Shown in pieces: positions 16,288-25,090 of a stretch of DNA of 64,000 bases. Below the pieces are notes generated by a model. It was not told the origin of the DNA and searched no databases. It saw nothing but the letters and a program-made list of their open reading frames with translations. This DNA is from Allosphingosinicella sp042666435. GTDB taxonomy: Bacteria; Pseudomonadota; Alphaproteobacteria; Sphingomonadales; Sphingomonadaceae. Location of the stretch: NCBI RefSeq assembly GCF_042666435.1, contig NZ_JBHTDC010000002.1, forward strand, positions 930,001 through 994,000, given 5' to 3'. Position 1 is the first letter of the stretch. Each line of letters starts with the position of its first letter. A program made the position numbers and the translations under genes.

Positions 16288-17181
16288 TCACAATGCCGCC
16301 TCCATCTCCGCTATCGATACGGGCCGGCGCCGCGTCGCGATGACGCAGGCGACAACGATCATCGCCGCGCCAATCAGGGTCAGCGGCAGCACCGGCTCCG
16401 AAAAGACGACAAGGCCGAAGAACGAGGCCCAGATGAAGGCGGTATATTCGACCGGCGCCAGATGCTGCGCCTCCGCCCGCGCATAGGCCCACGAAAGAAG
16501 CATCAGCGACACGAAGGCGAGCAGGGCGGCCCCGGCCAGCGCCGGCACCTGCGGCGCAGTCGGCGCCACGGCGAGCAGGGGCGCGGCGATGAGGAAGCAG
16601 GCGCTCATGATGAAGCTCATGAAGAAGGCGACCTCCAGCGGCTTGGCGAGCAGCGCCTGCCGGCGCATCAGGATGATGTTGTAGGCGTAAAGTCCGGCCG
16701 AGGCGAGGATGGCGAGCGCGCCCCGGAACGCCTCCGGCCCCATCTCCGCCGCCGCCTGCCCGGAAAGAATGACGAGCACGCCGGCGAAGCCGAGCAGGGA
16801 GGCCAGGATCGCCTGCCGCTCGATCTTTTCCTTCAAGAGCCAGGCCGCGAGATAAAGGGCGATGAGCGGCGCCACGAAGGACAGCGCCACTCCCTGCGCC
16901 AGCGGCACCCGCGCCAGCCCCCAGAAGAAAAGGAACGCCATCGCGGCCGAAAGCACGCCGCGCAGCACGTGTATTCGCGCCGCCTGCGGACCCGGCCACG
17001 GGCTTCGCCGCGCGAAGAACATCGCCCCGCCGATCACCGCCCCGGCGAGCGTCCGCCAGAGCAAGGCGTTGTACGCGCCCATCTCGACCGACAACCCCTT
17101 CATCAGGGCGTCCATCGCGGAGAAGGCGGCGATGCCGAAGGAGGCGACGCCGAAGGCGGTGGCGGTGGAGACGGGCTTCAT
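16288..17181 (-). CDS. DMT-superfamily transporter (two EamA domains)
   Basis: A 297-residue inner-membrane protein with about ten hydrophobic segments arranged as two EamA repeats (about residues 10-140 and 150-285). Typical patterns are RTLAGAVIGG, LAQGVALSFVAPLIALYLA and the second-repeat PVEYTAFIWASFFG. EamA proteins export or import small metabolites; the substrate here cannot be predicted. It is the first gene of a three-gene unit with the SMR exporter and TfoX-N protein. Confidence 0.9.
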   Translation of the reverse strand: MKPVSTATAFGVASFGIAAFSAMDALMKGLSVEMGAYNALLWRTLAGAVIGGAMFFARRSPWPGPQAARIHVLRGVLSAAMAFLFFWGLARVPLAQGVALSFVAPLIALYLAAWLLKEKIERQAILASLLGFAGVLVILSGQAAAEMGPEAFRGALAILASAGLYAYNIILMRRQALLAKPLEVAFFMSFIMSACFLIAAPLLAVAPTAPQVPALAGAALLAFVSLMLLSWAYARAEAQHLAPVEYTAFIWASFFGLVVFSEPVLPLTLIGAAMIVVACVIATRRRPVSIAEMEAAL

Positions 17182-17189
17182 CGTCCCTC

Positions 17190-17274
17190 CCCGTCATTCC
17201 CGGGAAAGCGGGAATCCCGCTTCTTGTACTCGGGCAGGGGAAAAGCTGGATCCCCGCTTTCGCGGGGATGACGG
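17190..17274. repeat. Palindromic repeat, cgtcattcccg family
   Basis: The arms ccgtcattcccgggaaagcgggaatcc and ggatccccgctttcgcggggatgacgg form an imperfect inverted pair. It fills the gap between the ispG stop and the DMT transporter start. Confidence 0.9.
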
Positions 17275-17284
17275 TGAGGATGTA

Positions 17285-18424
17285 TCACTCGGCGGCGTCG
17301 GGGATCGGCGTGTCGATCTGCGCGGCTTCGATCTCCGCCGCCTTGGCCTCGACCAGCCTGACGATGTGGTCGACCATATCCGCATCCTGGACGTGGTGAT
17401 CGGTGACGCCGGACAGATAGACCATGTGCTTGCCCTGACCGCCGCCGGTGATGCCGATATCGGTCTCGCGCGCCTCGCCGGGGCCGTTGACGACGCAGCC
17501 GAGCACCGACAGCGACATCGGCGTGCGGATGTGGGAAAGCCGCTCCTCCAGCTTTTCCACGGTGCGGATCACGTCGAAGCCCTGCCGCGCGCAGCTTGGG
17601 CAGGAGACGACCCGCACGCCCCGGTTGCGGATGCCGAGCGCCTTCAGCATCTCGAAGCCGACGCGGACCTCCTCCTCCGGCTCGGCCGAGAGCGAGACGC
17701 GGATCGTGTCGCCGATGCCGGACCAGAGCAGCATCCCCATTCCGATCGAGGATTTGACGGTGCCGCCGATCAGGCCGCCCGCCTCGGTGATGCCGAGGTG
17801 GAGCGGGCAGTCCACCGCTTCGGCGAGCTGCTGGTAGGCGGCGACGGCGAGGAACACGTCGCTCGCCTTGACCGCAACCTTATAGTCGCGAAAATCCTGG
17901 CCCTCGAGCAGCTTGATATGGTCGAGCGCGCTCTCGACCAGCGCCTCCGGGCACGGCTCGCCATATTTTTCGAGCAGATCGCGCTCGAGGCTGCCGGCAT
18001 TGACCCCGATCCGGATCGCGCAGCCGTTGGCCTTGGCCGCGCGAACGACCTCCGCCACCCGCGCTTCCGAGCCGATATTGCCGGGATTGATGCGAAGGCA
18101 CGCCGCGCCTGCGTCGGCGGCTTCCAGTGCGCGCTTATAATGGAAGTGGATGTCGGCGACGATCGGCACATTCGCGGCGCGGACGATCTGTTTCAGCGCC
18201 GCTGTCGAATCCTCGTCGGGGCAGGAGACGCGGATTATGTCCACGCCCGCTTCCTCGCAGCGCCTGATCTGGTCGATCGTTGCCTTCGCGTCGGACGTGA
18301 GCGTGTTCGTCATCGTCTGCACGGTGACGGGCGCGCCGCCGCCGACCGGCACATTGCCGACCATGATCTGGCGGGAGGGGCGGCGCGCAATGTCGCGCCA
18401 GGGGCGGATGGACATGCGCCGCAT
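17285..18424 (-). CDS. ispG: 4-hydroxy-3-methylbut-2-enyl diphosphate synthase
   Basis: A 379-residue enzyme of the non-mevalonate isoprenoid pathway converting MEcPP to HMBPP. The N-terminal TIM barrel shows VGNVPVGGGAPVTVQTMTNT, and the three Fe-S cluster cysteines lie in the C-terminal domain (SCPSCARQGFD and GCVVNGPGEA). The downstream in-frame Met (MSIRPWRD, base 18415) is an equally plausible start and matches the usual family N-terminus better. Confidence 0.97.
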   Translation of the reverse strand: MRRMSIRPWRDIARRPSRQIMVGNVPVGGGAPVTVQTMTNTLTSDAKATIDQIRRCEEAGVDIIRVSCPDEDSTAALKQIVRAANVPIVADIHFHYKRALEAADAGAACLRINPGNIGSEARVAEVVRAAKANGCAIRIGVNAGSLERDLLEKYGEPCPEALVESALDHIKLLEGQDFRDYKVAVKASDVFLAVAAYQQLAEAVDCPLHLGITEAGGLIGGTVKSSIGMGMLLWSGIGDTIRVSLSAEPEEEVRVGFEMLKALGIRNRGVRVVSCPSCARQGFDVIRTVEKLEERLSHIRTPMSLSVLGCVVNGPGEARETDIGITGGGQGKHMVYLSGVTDHHVQDADMVDHIVRLVEAKAAEIEAAQIDTPIPDAAE

Positions 18425-18509
18425 ATAGAGGCTCGACGTTACAAGGCCAAGGCAGGGAGACGGACGCGGCCGCGATGCGTTATGCGTGTATCGAACATGG
18501 AGATAGCAG

Positions 18510-18857
18510 ATGCGAAAAAGCCTCTATGCGGTGCTGGCCGTTCTCGCGGTACCGGCCGCCGCCGTCGCCCATCACGGCTGGAGCAGCTACGACGCCGACC
18601 GCGCGGTCGGGCTTGCCGGGCCATTCACGTCCGTTTCGTGGAGCAACCCCCATGGCACCGCCACGATGAACTGGCAGGGCCGGCAATGGGACGTGATCCT
18701 GGCGCCAGTCTCGCGAATGGAAGCGCGCGGCCTGACTCGCGAGATGATCGCGCCGAGCAACCGGATCAGGCTGCTCGGCTATCCGCGCAAGGACGGCACC
18801 GCCGAGATGCGGATCGAGCGGATCATCGCCGACGGCAAGACGGTCGAGCTGCGCTGA
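18510..18857 (+). CDS. DUF6152-like exported protein
   Basis: A 115-residue secreted protein. MRKSLYAVLAVLAVPAAAVA is a clean signal peptide, followed by HHGWSSYD, the hallmark start of this family, and a small beta domain with the WSNPHGTATM segment. The adjacent His pair right after the cleavage site could bind a metal; this is inference. The next gene begins 2 bp after its stop, so the two are coupled. Confidence 0.75.
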   Translation: MRKSLYAVLAVLAVPAAAVAHHGWSSYDADRAVGLAGPFTSVSWSNPHGTATMNWQGRQWDVILAPVSRMEARGLTREMIAPSNRIRLLGYPRKDGTAEMRIERIIADGKTVELR

Positions 18858-18859
18858 CG

Positions 18860-19342
18860 GTGGAGAGCCTCGCCGGCTTCGCCGAAGCGTTACAGGCTTC
18901 CTCCTTCGGTGTCTGGGCGGGCCAGTCGTCAATCGCTTATCCGGTCGCCAATGTCGCCCACCTGCTCGGGCTCGTCATGCTGGTCGGCGGGATCGGCGTG
19001 GTCGATCTTCGGCTGGCGGGCGCGTTCCCCTCGCTACCGCCCGCCGCGCTTTCGAGAGCGCTGACTCCGGTCGCGATCGGCGGCCTGCTGCTAATGCTGC
19101 CGAGCGGCTTCACCATGTTCGCCGCCGACGCCGAAGCGCTCGCCACCTCGGATATTTTCTTCCGCAAGCTGGTTCTGATCGCGCTGGCGCTCGCCAACGC
19201 GGTCGCGTTCCGCTGGCTGTGGGGCCGGCGAATCGCCGACTGGCACATTGCGCCCCCATTGGCCGGGCGATTGATGGCGGCCGTCTCGCTGCTGCTGTGG
19301 CTGACGGTGGGAACCTTGGGCCGGCTGATAGCCTATACCTGA
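18860..19342 (+). CDS. Four-helix membrane protein, DUF6644-like
   Basis: A 160-residue inner-membrane protein starting at GTG 2 bp after the DUF6152-like gene. Four hydrophobic segments are visible (about residues 28-48, 68-88, 98-118, 132-156). The conserved-looking ANVAHLLGLVMLVGGIGVVDLRL contains a His in the first helix. I recall membrane proteins of this type beside DUF6152 genes. The family assignment is from memory and tentative, and the function is unknown. Confidence 0.65.
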   Translation: MESLAGFAEALQASSFGVWAGQSSIAYPVANVAHLLGLVMLVGGIGVVDLRLAGAFPSLPPAALSRALTPVAIGGLLLMLPSGFTMFAADAEALATSDIFFRKLVLIALALANAVAFRWLWGRRIADWHIAPPLAGRLMAAVSLLLWLTVGTLGRLIAYT

Positions 19343-19379
19343 TGCGGGGGGTGTGCCCCGTCCCGTATTGGAGACGACG

Positions 19380-19934
19380 ATGACGGACGCGGCCATGAGC
19401 CTGCCCTTCTTCACCATCGGCCATTCGACGCGGTCGATCGAAGAGTTTGTCGACCTGCTCCGGGCCGGTGAAGTGGCCATGGTCGTCGACATCCGCACCG
19501 TGCCGCGCTCGCGGACCAATCCGCAGTACAATCTGGATGCGCTTCCGGAGTCGCTAGCCGCCTACCAGATCGGGCACAGCCGGATCGAGGAGCTTGGCGG
19601 ACTTCGTGGGAAGGCGCGTGACGTGCCGCCGGAGGTCAATGGCTGGTGGAAGAATCGCAGCTTCCACAATTATGCCGACCACGCATTGTCCGACGATTTC
19701 CAGCGTGGCCTTGGCGCACTAGTGGCGCTCGGCCGCGAGCGGCGGGTGGCGATGATGTGCTCCGAAGCCGTCTGGTGGCGCTGCCACCGCCGCCTCGTCG
19801 CGGACCAGCTCCTCGTTCGCGGAGAGACGGTCTTCCACCTGATGGGCAAGGACCGGGTCGAGCCGGCGAAGATGACGCCCGGTGCTAGCGAGACCGCCAA
19901 GGGTATTCTGGCCTATCCCGCGCAAGCGGCGTAA
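19380..19934 (+). CDS. DUF488 domain protein
   Basis: A 184-residue soluble protein with the DUF488 signature: FTIGHSTRSIEEFVDLL at the start, VDIRTVPRSRTNPQYN, then the Cys/His-containing MMCSEAVWWRCHRRLVAD near residue 135. Members are uncharacterised and sometimes linked to nucleic-acid modification. The ATG at 19380 follows ggag at a good distance and is preferred over an in-frame start 27 bp upstream. It is not obviously coupled to its neighbours. Confidence 0.88.
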   Translation: MTDAAMSLPFFTIGHSTRSIEEFVDLLRAGEVAMVVDIRTVPRSRTNPQYNLDALPESLAAYQIGHSRIEELGGLRGKARDVPPEVNGWWKNRSFHNYADHALSDDFQRGLGALVALGRERRVAMMCSEAVWWRCHRRLVADQLLVRGETVFHLMGKDRVEPAKMTPGASETAKGILAYPAQAA

Positions 19935-20011
19935 CCGGGGGCCGCGTCCACTTTTTTCGCGAGCGCCGATCGTGTCTCGCCGCTATTCGGGCGCGACGGG
20001 GAGAACCACTC

Positions 20012-20983
20012 ATGCGTTTCATGCTATTGATCGGAGCTTTGATGATGACCACCGCCGCTAATGCCCAGACCGACTGGAAGCTCGTCATCCATGGCGGCGC
20101 GGGCGTCATCGAGCGCGACAGGCTGAGCCCGGAGAAGGAAAGGGAAATCCGCGCCGCGCTCGATCAGGCGCTGGCGACGGGATCAAAGATCCTGGCCGAC
20201 GGCGGCGACGCGCTGGACGCGGTCGAGGCGACCGTCAAGGTGCTGGAGAACGACCCGAACTTCAACGCCGGCCGCGGTGCCGTCTTCACCTATGAAGGCA
20301 GGAGCGAACTCGACGCCGCGATCATGGAAGGCGAGACCCGCAAGGCCGGCGCCGTGGCCGGCGTGTCGGCGACCAAGAACCCGATCAGCCTCGCCCGCGC
20401 CGTCATGGAGGACAGCCCGCACGTCATGCTGAGCGGCGACGGCGCCGATATCTTTTCCAGGGAGCAGGGGCTGGAGCAGGCGCCGCCCGAATATTTCGCG
20501 ACGCCGGAGCGCCGGCGGCAGCTTGAGGAGATGAAGTCGAACAAGCTTTCCTGGTTCGACGTCGACATGAAATACGGCACGGTCGGCGCGGTGGCGCTGG
20601 ACAGCGAGGGTCATGTCGCCGCCGCGACCTCGACGGGGGGCATCACCGGCAAGCGCTGGGGCCGGATCGGCGATTCGCCGATCATCGGCGCCGGCACCTA
20701 TGCCGACGACCGCGCCTGCGCCGTCTCGGCGACCGGAGCGGGCGAATTCTTCATCCGCGAGGGCGTCGCCCACGAAATCTGCGCGCGGATGAGGATGAAG
20801 GGCGACACCGCCGAGGTCGCCGCCGATGCGGTGATGGCCGAGGTGGCGGAACTGGGCGGGACCGGCGGCGTCATCGTCGTCTCGCCCCAGGGCGAAGCCG
20901 CCTGGTCGTTCAACACGCCCGGAATGTATCGCGGCAAGGCCAGCGCCGAGGGCCGGACGGTGGCGATTTTCGGGGACGAATAA
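20012..20983 (+). CDS. iaaA: Isoaspartyl peptidase/L-asparaginase (Ntn hydrolase)
   Basis: A 323-residue plant-type asparaginase with a signal peptide (MMTTAANA-Q), so it is periplasmic. The precursor should cleave itself before the Thr of KYGTVGAVALD (about residue 192), making that Thr the nucleophile. The N-terminal WKLVIHGGAGVI and the substrate-binding GRGAVFT and TSTGGITGKRWGRIGDSPIIGAGTYA stretches are all present. It hydrolyses beta-aspartyl dipeptides and asparagine. Confidence 0.95.
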   Translation: MRFMLLIGALMMTTAANAQTDWKLVIHGGAGVIERDRLSPEKEREIRAALDQALATGSKILADGGDALDAVEATVKVLENDPNFNAGRGAVFTYEGRSELDAAIMEGETRKAGAVAGVSATKNPISLARAVMEDSPHVMLSGDGADIFSREQGLEQAPPEYFATPERRRQLEEMKSNKLSWFDVDMKYGTVGAVALDSEGHVAAATSTGGITGKRWGRIGDSPIIGAGTYADDRACAVSATGAGEFFIREGVAHEICARMRMKGDTAEVAADAVMAEVAELGGTGGVIVVSPQGEAAWSFNTPGMYRGKASAEGRTVAIFGDE

Positions 20984-21020
20984 GCGAAAGCCCCTCCCCC
21001 TTTGACGGGAGTGACGGGTC

Positions 21021-21164
21021 GGATTGTCCCCCGGACAATCCTCAACCGTGCGAGGCACGGTTGACCCGGCACTGGATACGGAGACTTGGCGGCTTTGCGC
21101 CTAGACGTAATTGGGTGAGGGTGACAGCGCCGTAGAATATCTGCGAGATCTGTCACCCTCACCC
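21021..21164. repeat. Cluster of three palindromes
   Basis: A perfect 9-bp hairpin (21021-21041, ggattgtcc/ggacaatcc), an 8-bp hairpin (21043-21063, caaccgtg/cacggttg) and a perfect 15-bp stem (gggtgagggtgacag at 21113-21127 with 21150-21164). They lie between the convergent iaaA and pal genes and may act as a two-way transcript end, although no U-run follows. Confidence 0.85.
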
Positions 21165-21229
21165 AGCTTCGCCTAAGCTCGTTCCTCGCTAAGGCTCAAC
21201 CCTCTCCCCTCAAGGGAAAGGGGACAGCG

Positions 21230-21757
21230 TTATTGCGGGATGACCGTCACCGCGCGACGGTTCTGGGCCCAGGCATTCTCGTCCGAGCCCAGCGCCTCGG
21301 GCCGTTCCTTGCCCCAGCTGACCGTGTTCATCCGCGACGCCGGCACGCCGCGCGCGGCGAGGTAATTCTTCGCCGCATTGGCCCGGCGGTCGCCAAGCGC
21401 TAGATTATATTCGCGGGTGCCGCGCTCGTCGGCATGGCCTTCGATGGTGACGTTGACGCCGGGATTGCGCATCAGCCACTCGGCCTGCGTGTCCAACGTC
21501 TGCCGCGCCTGGTCGTCGACCGTGTGGCTGTCGGTGTCGAAGAAGACGCGATCCGACGAGACGTTCTGCAGGAAGTCCGCGCGCGATCCCGGAATGGCGC
21601 CCTGGCCGACGGTGCCGGTATCTTCGCCGATATCGGTGCCGGTCCCCGTGTCCGTAATGGGAGGTGGCGGCAGTTCCTCGGGCGCCTTCTTGGCGCAGGC
21701 CGCGGTCAGCGCGAGCGCGGCGGCGATCGCCGTTATCTTCAAGCTGGTCTTGTTCAT
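21230..21757 (-). CDS. pal: Peptidoglycan-associated lipoprotein Pal
   Basis: A 175-residue outer-membrane lipoprotein. The lipobox LTAACAKK is followed by a Pro/Gly-rich linker and the OmpA C-terminal domain (about residues 65-173), with VFFDTDSHTVDD, the peptidoglycan-binding IEGHADERGTREYNLALGDRRA, and a C-terminal RRAVTVIPQ. Pal tethers the outer membrane to peptidoglycan and binds TolB. It is the last gene of the ybgC-tolQRAB-pal cluster, 34 bp after tolB. Confidence 0.97.
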   Translation of the reverse strand: MNKTSLKITAIAAALALTAACAKKAPEELPPPPITDTGTGTDIGEDTGTVGQGAIPGSRADFLQNVSSDRVFFDTDSHTVDDQARQTLDTQAEWLMRNPGVNVTIEGHADERGTREYNLALGDRRANAAKNYLAARGVPASRMNTVSWGKERPEALGSDENAWAQNRRAVTVIPQ

Positions 21758-21791
21758 GTTCTTCTCCTTGAAAAAGGGGTGGATGTGAAAC

Positions 21792-23153
21792 CTACGGCAA
21801 TAATGGCGACCAGGCCGGATCGGACCCGTCGAGCGGGGTGCCGATCCGGCGCTCGTTGACGCCGGTCAGGTCGACCGACCAGAGATCGGCCTTGCCCGAC
21901 CCCTGCGCCGTCCTGAAGAACATGATGACCCGGCCGTTGGGCGCCCAGCTCGGCCCCTCGTCCTGCCAGGCGTCGGTCAATATCTGCTCGCCGCCGCCGC
22001 CCGGGCTCATCACGCCGATGCGGAAGCCGCCGCCGATCTTGGTGAAAGCGATGAGGTCACCGCGGGGGCTCCAGACGGGCGTTCCATATTGGCCGCCGCC
22101 GAAGCTGATCCGGCGCTGGTTGGAGCCGTCGGCGTTCATCACGTAAAGCTGCTGCGACCCGCCCCGGTCGCTTTCGAACACGATCTGGCGGCCGTCCGGC
22201 GAATAGCTGCCGCCGGTGTCGATGCCGGGCGCGTTGGTGAGCCGCTGCGGCGTCCCGCCCGAGGCGGGCACCCGGTAGATGTCGGTATTGCCGCCCACCG
22301 ACATCGAGAAGACGACGTAGCGGCTGTCCGGCGAGAATCGCGGCGCGAACGTCATGTTGGGCTGGTTGACGAGCAGCCGCTGCGAGCCCGACCCGATGTC
22401 GTAGATATAGACGCGCGGCCGATCGCTGACATAGCTCATATAGACCAAAGTCTGCTGGTTGGGCGCGAAGCGCGGGGTCAGCACGGTGGACTGGCCGTTG
22501 GTCAGGAAGCGGTGGTTGGCGCCGTCCTGGTCCATGATGGCGAGCCGCTTGATGCGCCTGCCCTTGGGCCCCGTTTCCGAGACATAAGCGACGCGGCTGT
22601 CGAAATAGGGGCCTTCGCCGGTGAGGCGCGTATAGATGGTGTCGGCGCATTTGTGCGCGGCGCGGCGCCAGTAAGGCGGCGTCACGACGAAACCCTGCCG
22701 GTCAAGCTCGCTCCGCGCGGCGATGTCGTAGAGATAGCAGCCGACCGTCAGCGTGCCGTCGCCATTGGCCTGGACGAAGCCCTGGACCAAAGCCTGCGCG
22801 CCGGTGCCCCCCCAATAGCCGAAGTCCGGCGCGGTGACCTGATTATAGCCGACGGCCGGAAGACCGGCCGGCCCGATCGGCCTGAACAGGCCGGAATTGC
22901 GCAGATCGTTGGCGACGATCTCGGCCACCTGCCGCCCGAGCGCCGCGGTTTCGCCGGCGGCGGTGCTGGCCGAGGACGGCGTCGGCATGACCGGAATGGC
23001 GATCGGCATCGGCGCCGATATGCCGCCGACGACGTCGACCTCCAGCGGCGCCGGGCCGGACGGCGGCGGCGCCTCCTGGGACATCGCCGTTCCGCTCCAT
23101 GCGAGCAGCGGCAGCGCCAGGAGACGGCATAAAATGCGGGCGGTTCGTTTCAT
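21792..23153 (-). CDS. tolB: Tol-Pal system protein TolB
   Basis: A 453-residue periplasmic protein. After the signal peptide (LLALPLLAWSGTAMS-Q) there is an alpha/beta N-terminal domain (about 30-165) and a six-bladed WD40-like propeller with repeats such as SPDSRYVVFSMSVGGNTDIYR and SPDGRQIVFESDRGGSQQLY. TolB binds Pal through the propeller and TolA through its N-terminal domain. The ATG at 23153 is chosen because it begins the signal peptide and lies 13 bp after tolA. Confidence 0.97.
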   Translation of the reverse strand: MKRTARILCRLLALPLLAWSGTAMSQEAPPPSGPAPLEVDVVGGISAPMPIAIPVMPTPSSASTAAGETAALGRQVAEIVANDLRNSGLFRPIGPAGLPAVGYNQVTAPDFGYWGGTGAQALVQGFVQANGDGTLTVGCYLYDIAARSELDRQGFVVTPPYWRRAAHKCADTIYTRLTGEGPYFDSRVAYVSETGPKGRRIKRLAIMDQDGANHRFLTNGQSTVLTPRFAPNQQTLVYMSYVSDRPRVYIYDIGSGSQRLLVNQPNMTFAPRFSPDSRYVVFSMSVGGNTDIYRVPASGGTPQRLTNAPGIDTGGSYSPDGRQIVFESDRGGSQQLYVMNADGSNQRRISFGGGQYGTPVWSPRGDLIAFTKIGGGFRIGVMSPGGGGEQILTDAWQDEGPSWAPNGRVIMFFRTAQGSGKADLWSVDLTGVNERRIGTPLDGSDPAWSPLLP

Positions 23154-23166
23154 CGCGTCTTGTCCC

Positions 23167-23955
23167 TCAAGGCAGCTTGTAGGTGAAACTGATGTTGCTC
23201 CAGCCGCCCCGGGGCGTCTGGTAGAGATCGTCCGGCAGCCCGCGCAGCGGCGAGCAGCCGGTGAAGGCGGCGATGGCGAGATCGGCCACGCGCTCGGCAT
23301 AGCGGCCATTCTCGTCGTCGACCCCGGTCTGCGACACGATTCGCGGGCGCGAAGCCAGGGATCCGTCGCGGTTGAGCCGCAGGTTCAATTTGGTCGAGAT
23401 GCGGTTGGCGCCGGGGCCGGGATTGACCTGCCGGTCGGCGCAGGGCTGGATCTGGCGCTGGATCGCCGCGACGATCCCGGCGAGCGCCGTCGCGCTCATC
23501 ACCGCGCCGGTCGGCCGCTGCGACTGGGACGGCGATGGATCGCGGCCGATCCCTTTCAGGAAATCGTCGCCGAGCCGGGAGCCGCGCGCCTTTTCGGCCG
23601 CCCCGCTGCCGCTCCGCTCGCGCTGCTTCTGCTTGGGCTTGGGCGGCGCGGGTTCGGGCGGGGCGGCCCTGGTCGATGGCTGCGGCGTGGGCCTCGGCTC
23701 AGGCGGAGCGACGCTGGGCTGAGGCGCGGCTTCCTCGGGCGGCCCATATTCGGGCGCGACGCTCTGCGCGGGCGGTTCGACGGTCGGTTCGGGGACGGAA
23801 TTCTGGAGGCCGATATCCTCGACGAAGGAGACCTCCATCGGCTGGCTCAGCATCGGCGGCTGGATGGCGCTGGCGAAGCCGAGCGACAAAGCGGCGAGCA
23901 AGGCGGCATGCCCCGCGAACGCCACTCCGATGCCGGTCGCCTCCGCTCTGTCCAT
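23167..23955 (-). CDS. tolA: Tol-Pal energy-transducing protein TolA/TonB-like
   Basis: A 262-residue protein with one N-terminal membrane helix (about 8-30), a Pro-rich periplasmic stretch (about 60-120, PTPQPSTRAAPPEPAPPKPKQ...), and a C-terminal domain (about 160-262) with ISTKLNLRLNRDGSL, as in alphaproteobacterial TolA. The long helical domain of E. coli TolA is replaced by this shorter Pro-rich spacer. It couples TolQR motion to TolB-Pal. The start overlaps the tolR stop by one base (TGATG). Confidence 0.9.
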   Translation of the reverse strand: MDRAEATGIGVAFAGHAALLAALSLGFASAIQPPMLSQPMEVSFVEDIGLQNSVPEPTVEPPAQSVAPEYGPPEEAAPQPSVAPPEPRPTPQPSTRAAPPEPAPPKPKQKQRERSGSGAAEKARGSRLGDDFLKGIGRDPSPSQSQRPTGAVMSATALAGIVAAIQRQIQPCADRQVNPGPGANRISTKLNLRLNRDGSLASRPRIVSQTGVDDENGRYAERVADLAIAAFTGCSPLRGLPDDLYQTPRGGWSNISFTYKLP

Positions 23956-24398
23956 CAGGGCGCCTCGCTGCCTTGCGTGCTGACGAGGGCCACCTTGCGG
24001 AGGCCGGCATTGTTGAGCTCGCCCATCACCCGCATCACTCGGCCGTAATCGAGGCCGCGATCGGCGCGGAGGAAGATGCGCGGGCCGCCTTCGTCCGAGT
24101 CGGGCGTCGCGATCTGCGCGAGCCGGGTGGACAAAGCGGCTTCGGGAACCGGCATGTCGTCGATGAAGATGGCGCCGCTCGCATCGAGCGAGATCTGGAC
24201 GGGCTTCACTTCCTGGTCGAGCGCGCCGGCCTTGCTGTCGGGGAGGTCGACCGGCACGCCGGCGACCAGCAACGGCGCCGTCACCATGAAGATGATGAGC
24301 AGCACCAGCATCACGTCGACCATCGGCGTGACGTTGATCTCCGCCATCGGCGCGCGGCGGCCGCGGCGATTGTCGCCAAGGATCGGACCCATCGCCAT
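23955..24398 (-). CDS. tolR: Tol-Pal proton channel subunit TolR
   Basis: A 147-residue ExbD/TolR family protein. The single helix contains the conserved proton-pathway Asp in INVTPMVDVMLVLLIIFMV, after the cytoplasmic start RGRRAPMAE. The periplasmic domain (about 50-145) includes RADRGLDYGRVMRVMGEL. Its first base overlaps the last base of the tolQ stop (TAATG). Confidence 0.97.
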   Translation of the reverse strand: MAMGPILGDNRRGRRAPMAEINVTPMVDVMLVLLIIFMVTAPLLVAGVPVDLPDSKAGALDQEVKPVQISLDASGAIFIDDMPVPEAALSTRLAQIATPDSDEGGPRIFLRADRGLDYGRVMRVMGELNNAGLRKVALVSTQGSEAP

Positions 24399-25090
24399 TA
24401 GGCATCCGCCTCCAACTCGCGGCTGAGGGTCGCGTGGAAGCCGTCGGCGAAACGGCCGAGGCGCGCCTCCAGGCGATTGATGCCGTGGGTCATGCGATTA
24501 TAGGCGATGACCGCCGGGATGGCCGCGAACAGGCCCAAAGCGGTCGCGAACAACGCCTCGGCGATGCCCGGTGCGACGACCGCGAGGCTGGTATTGTTGG
24601 CGCCGGCGATGTCGTTGAAGCTGCGCATGATGCCCCACACCGTGCCGAACAGGCCGACGAAGGGCGCCACCGATCCCACGGTCGCGAGGATGTTGAGCCG
24701 GTCGGAAAGACGGTCCACCTCGGCCGCGAGCGCGGAATGCATCGCCACCGACAGGCGGGCGCGGGTGCCGGCGCGGTCGAGCGTCTTTCCGGCGGTGGAG
24801 CGCCGCCATTCGGCGATGCCGGCGAAAAATATCTTCGCGCTCGGCCATTCCTCGCGCGCGTGCGCCTCGTGAAAGCGGTCGATGTCCTGCGCCTTCCAGA
24901 AGTCGCGCTCGAAGCGCTCATTCTCGCGCGCCACCTTCCTGATGCGAAGCCAGTGCCCGATGATGATCGCCCAAGTCCAGATGCTCGCCAGGATGAGGCC
25001 GATCATCACCGATTTCACGACGATGTCGGCCTGCATGAACAGGGCCACCGGCGACATCATCTCGGCGCCACCGGCCAGTTTCAGGTTCAT
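24398..25090 (-). CDS. tolQ: Tol-Pal motor subunit TolQ
   Basis: A 230-residue MotA/TolQ/ExbB family inner-membrane protein with three helices (about residues 15-40, 130-155 and 168-192). Diagnostic segments are VGSVAPFVGLFGTVWGIMRSF and EALFATALGLFAAIPAVIAYN, which line the proton path with TolR. The ATG at 25090 is preferred over an upstream start because it overlaps the ybgC stop (TGATG) in the pattern used throughout this operon. Confidence 0.97.
   Translation of the reverse strand: MNLKLAGGAEMMSPVALFMQADIVVKSVMIGLILASIWTWAIIIGHWLRIRKVARENERFERDFWKAQDIDRFHEAHAREEWPSAKIFFAGIAEWRRSTAGKTLDRAGTRARLSVAMHSALAAEVDRLSDRLNILATVGSVAPFVGLFGTVWGIMRSFNDIAGANNTSLAVVAPGIAEALFATALGLFAAIPAVIAYNRMTHGINRLEARLGRFADGFHATLSRELEADA

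Noticed and set aside
16862..18859. Long plus-strand open frame opposite the DMT transporter and ispG
   Set aside because: It is a shadow frame; only its end, from the GTG at 18860, encodes a plausible membrane protein.
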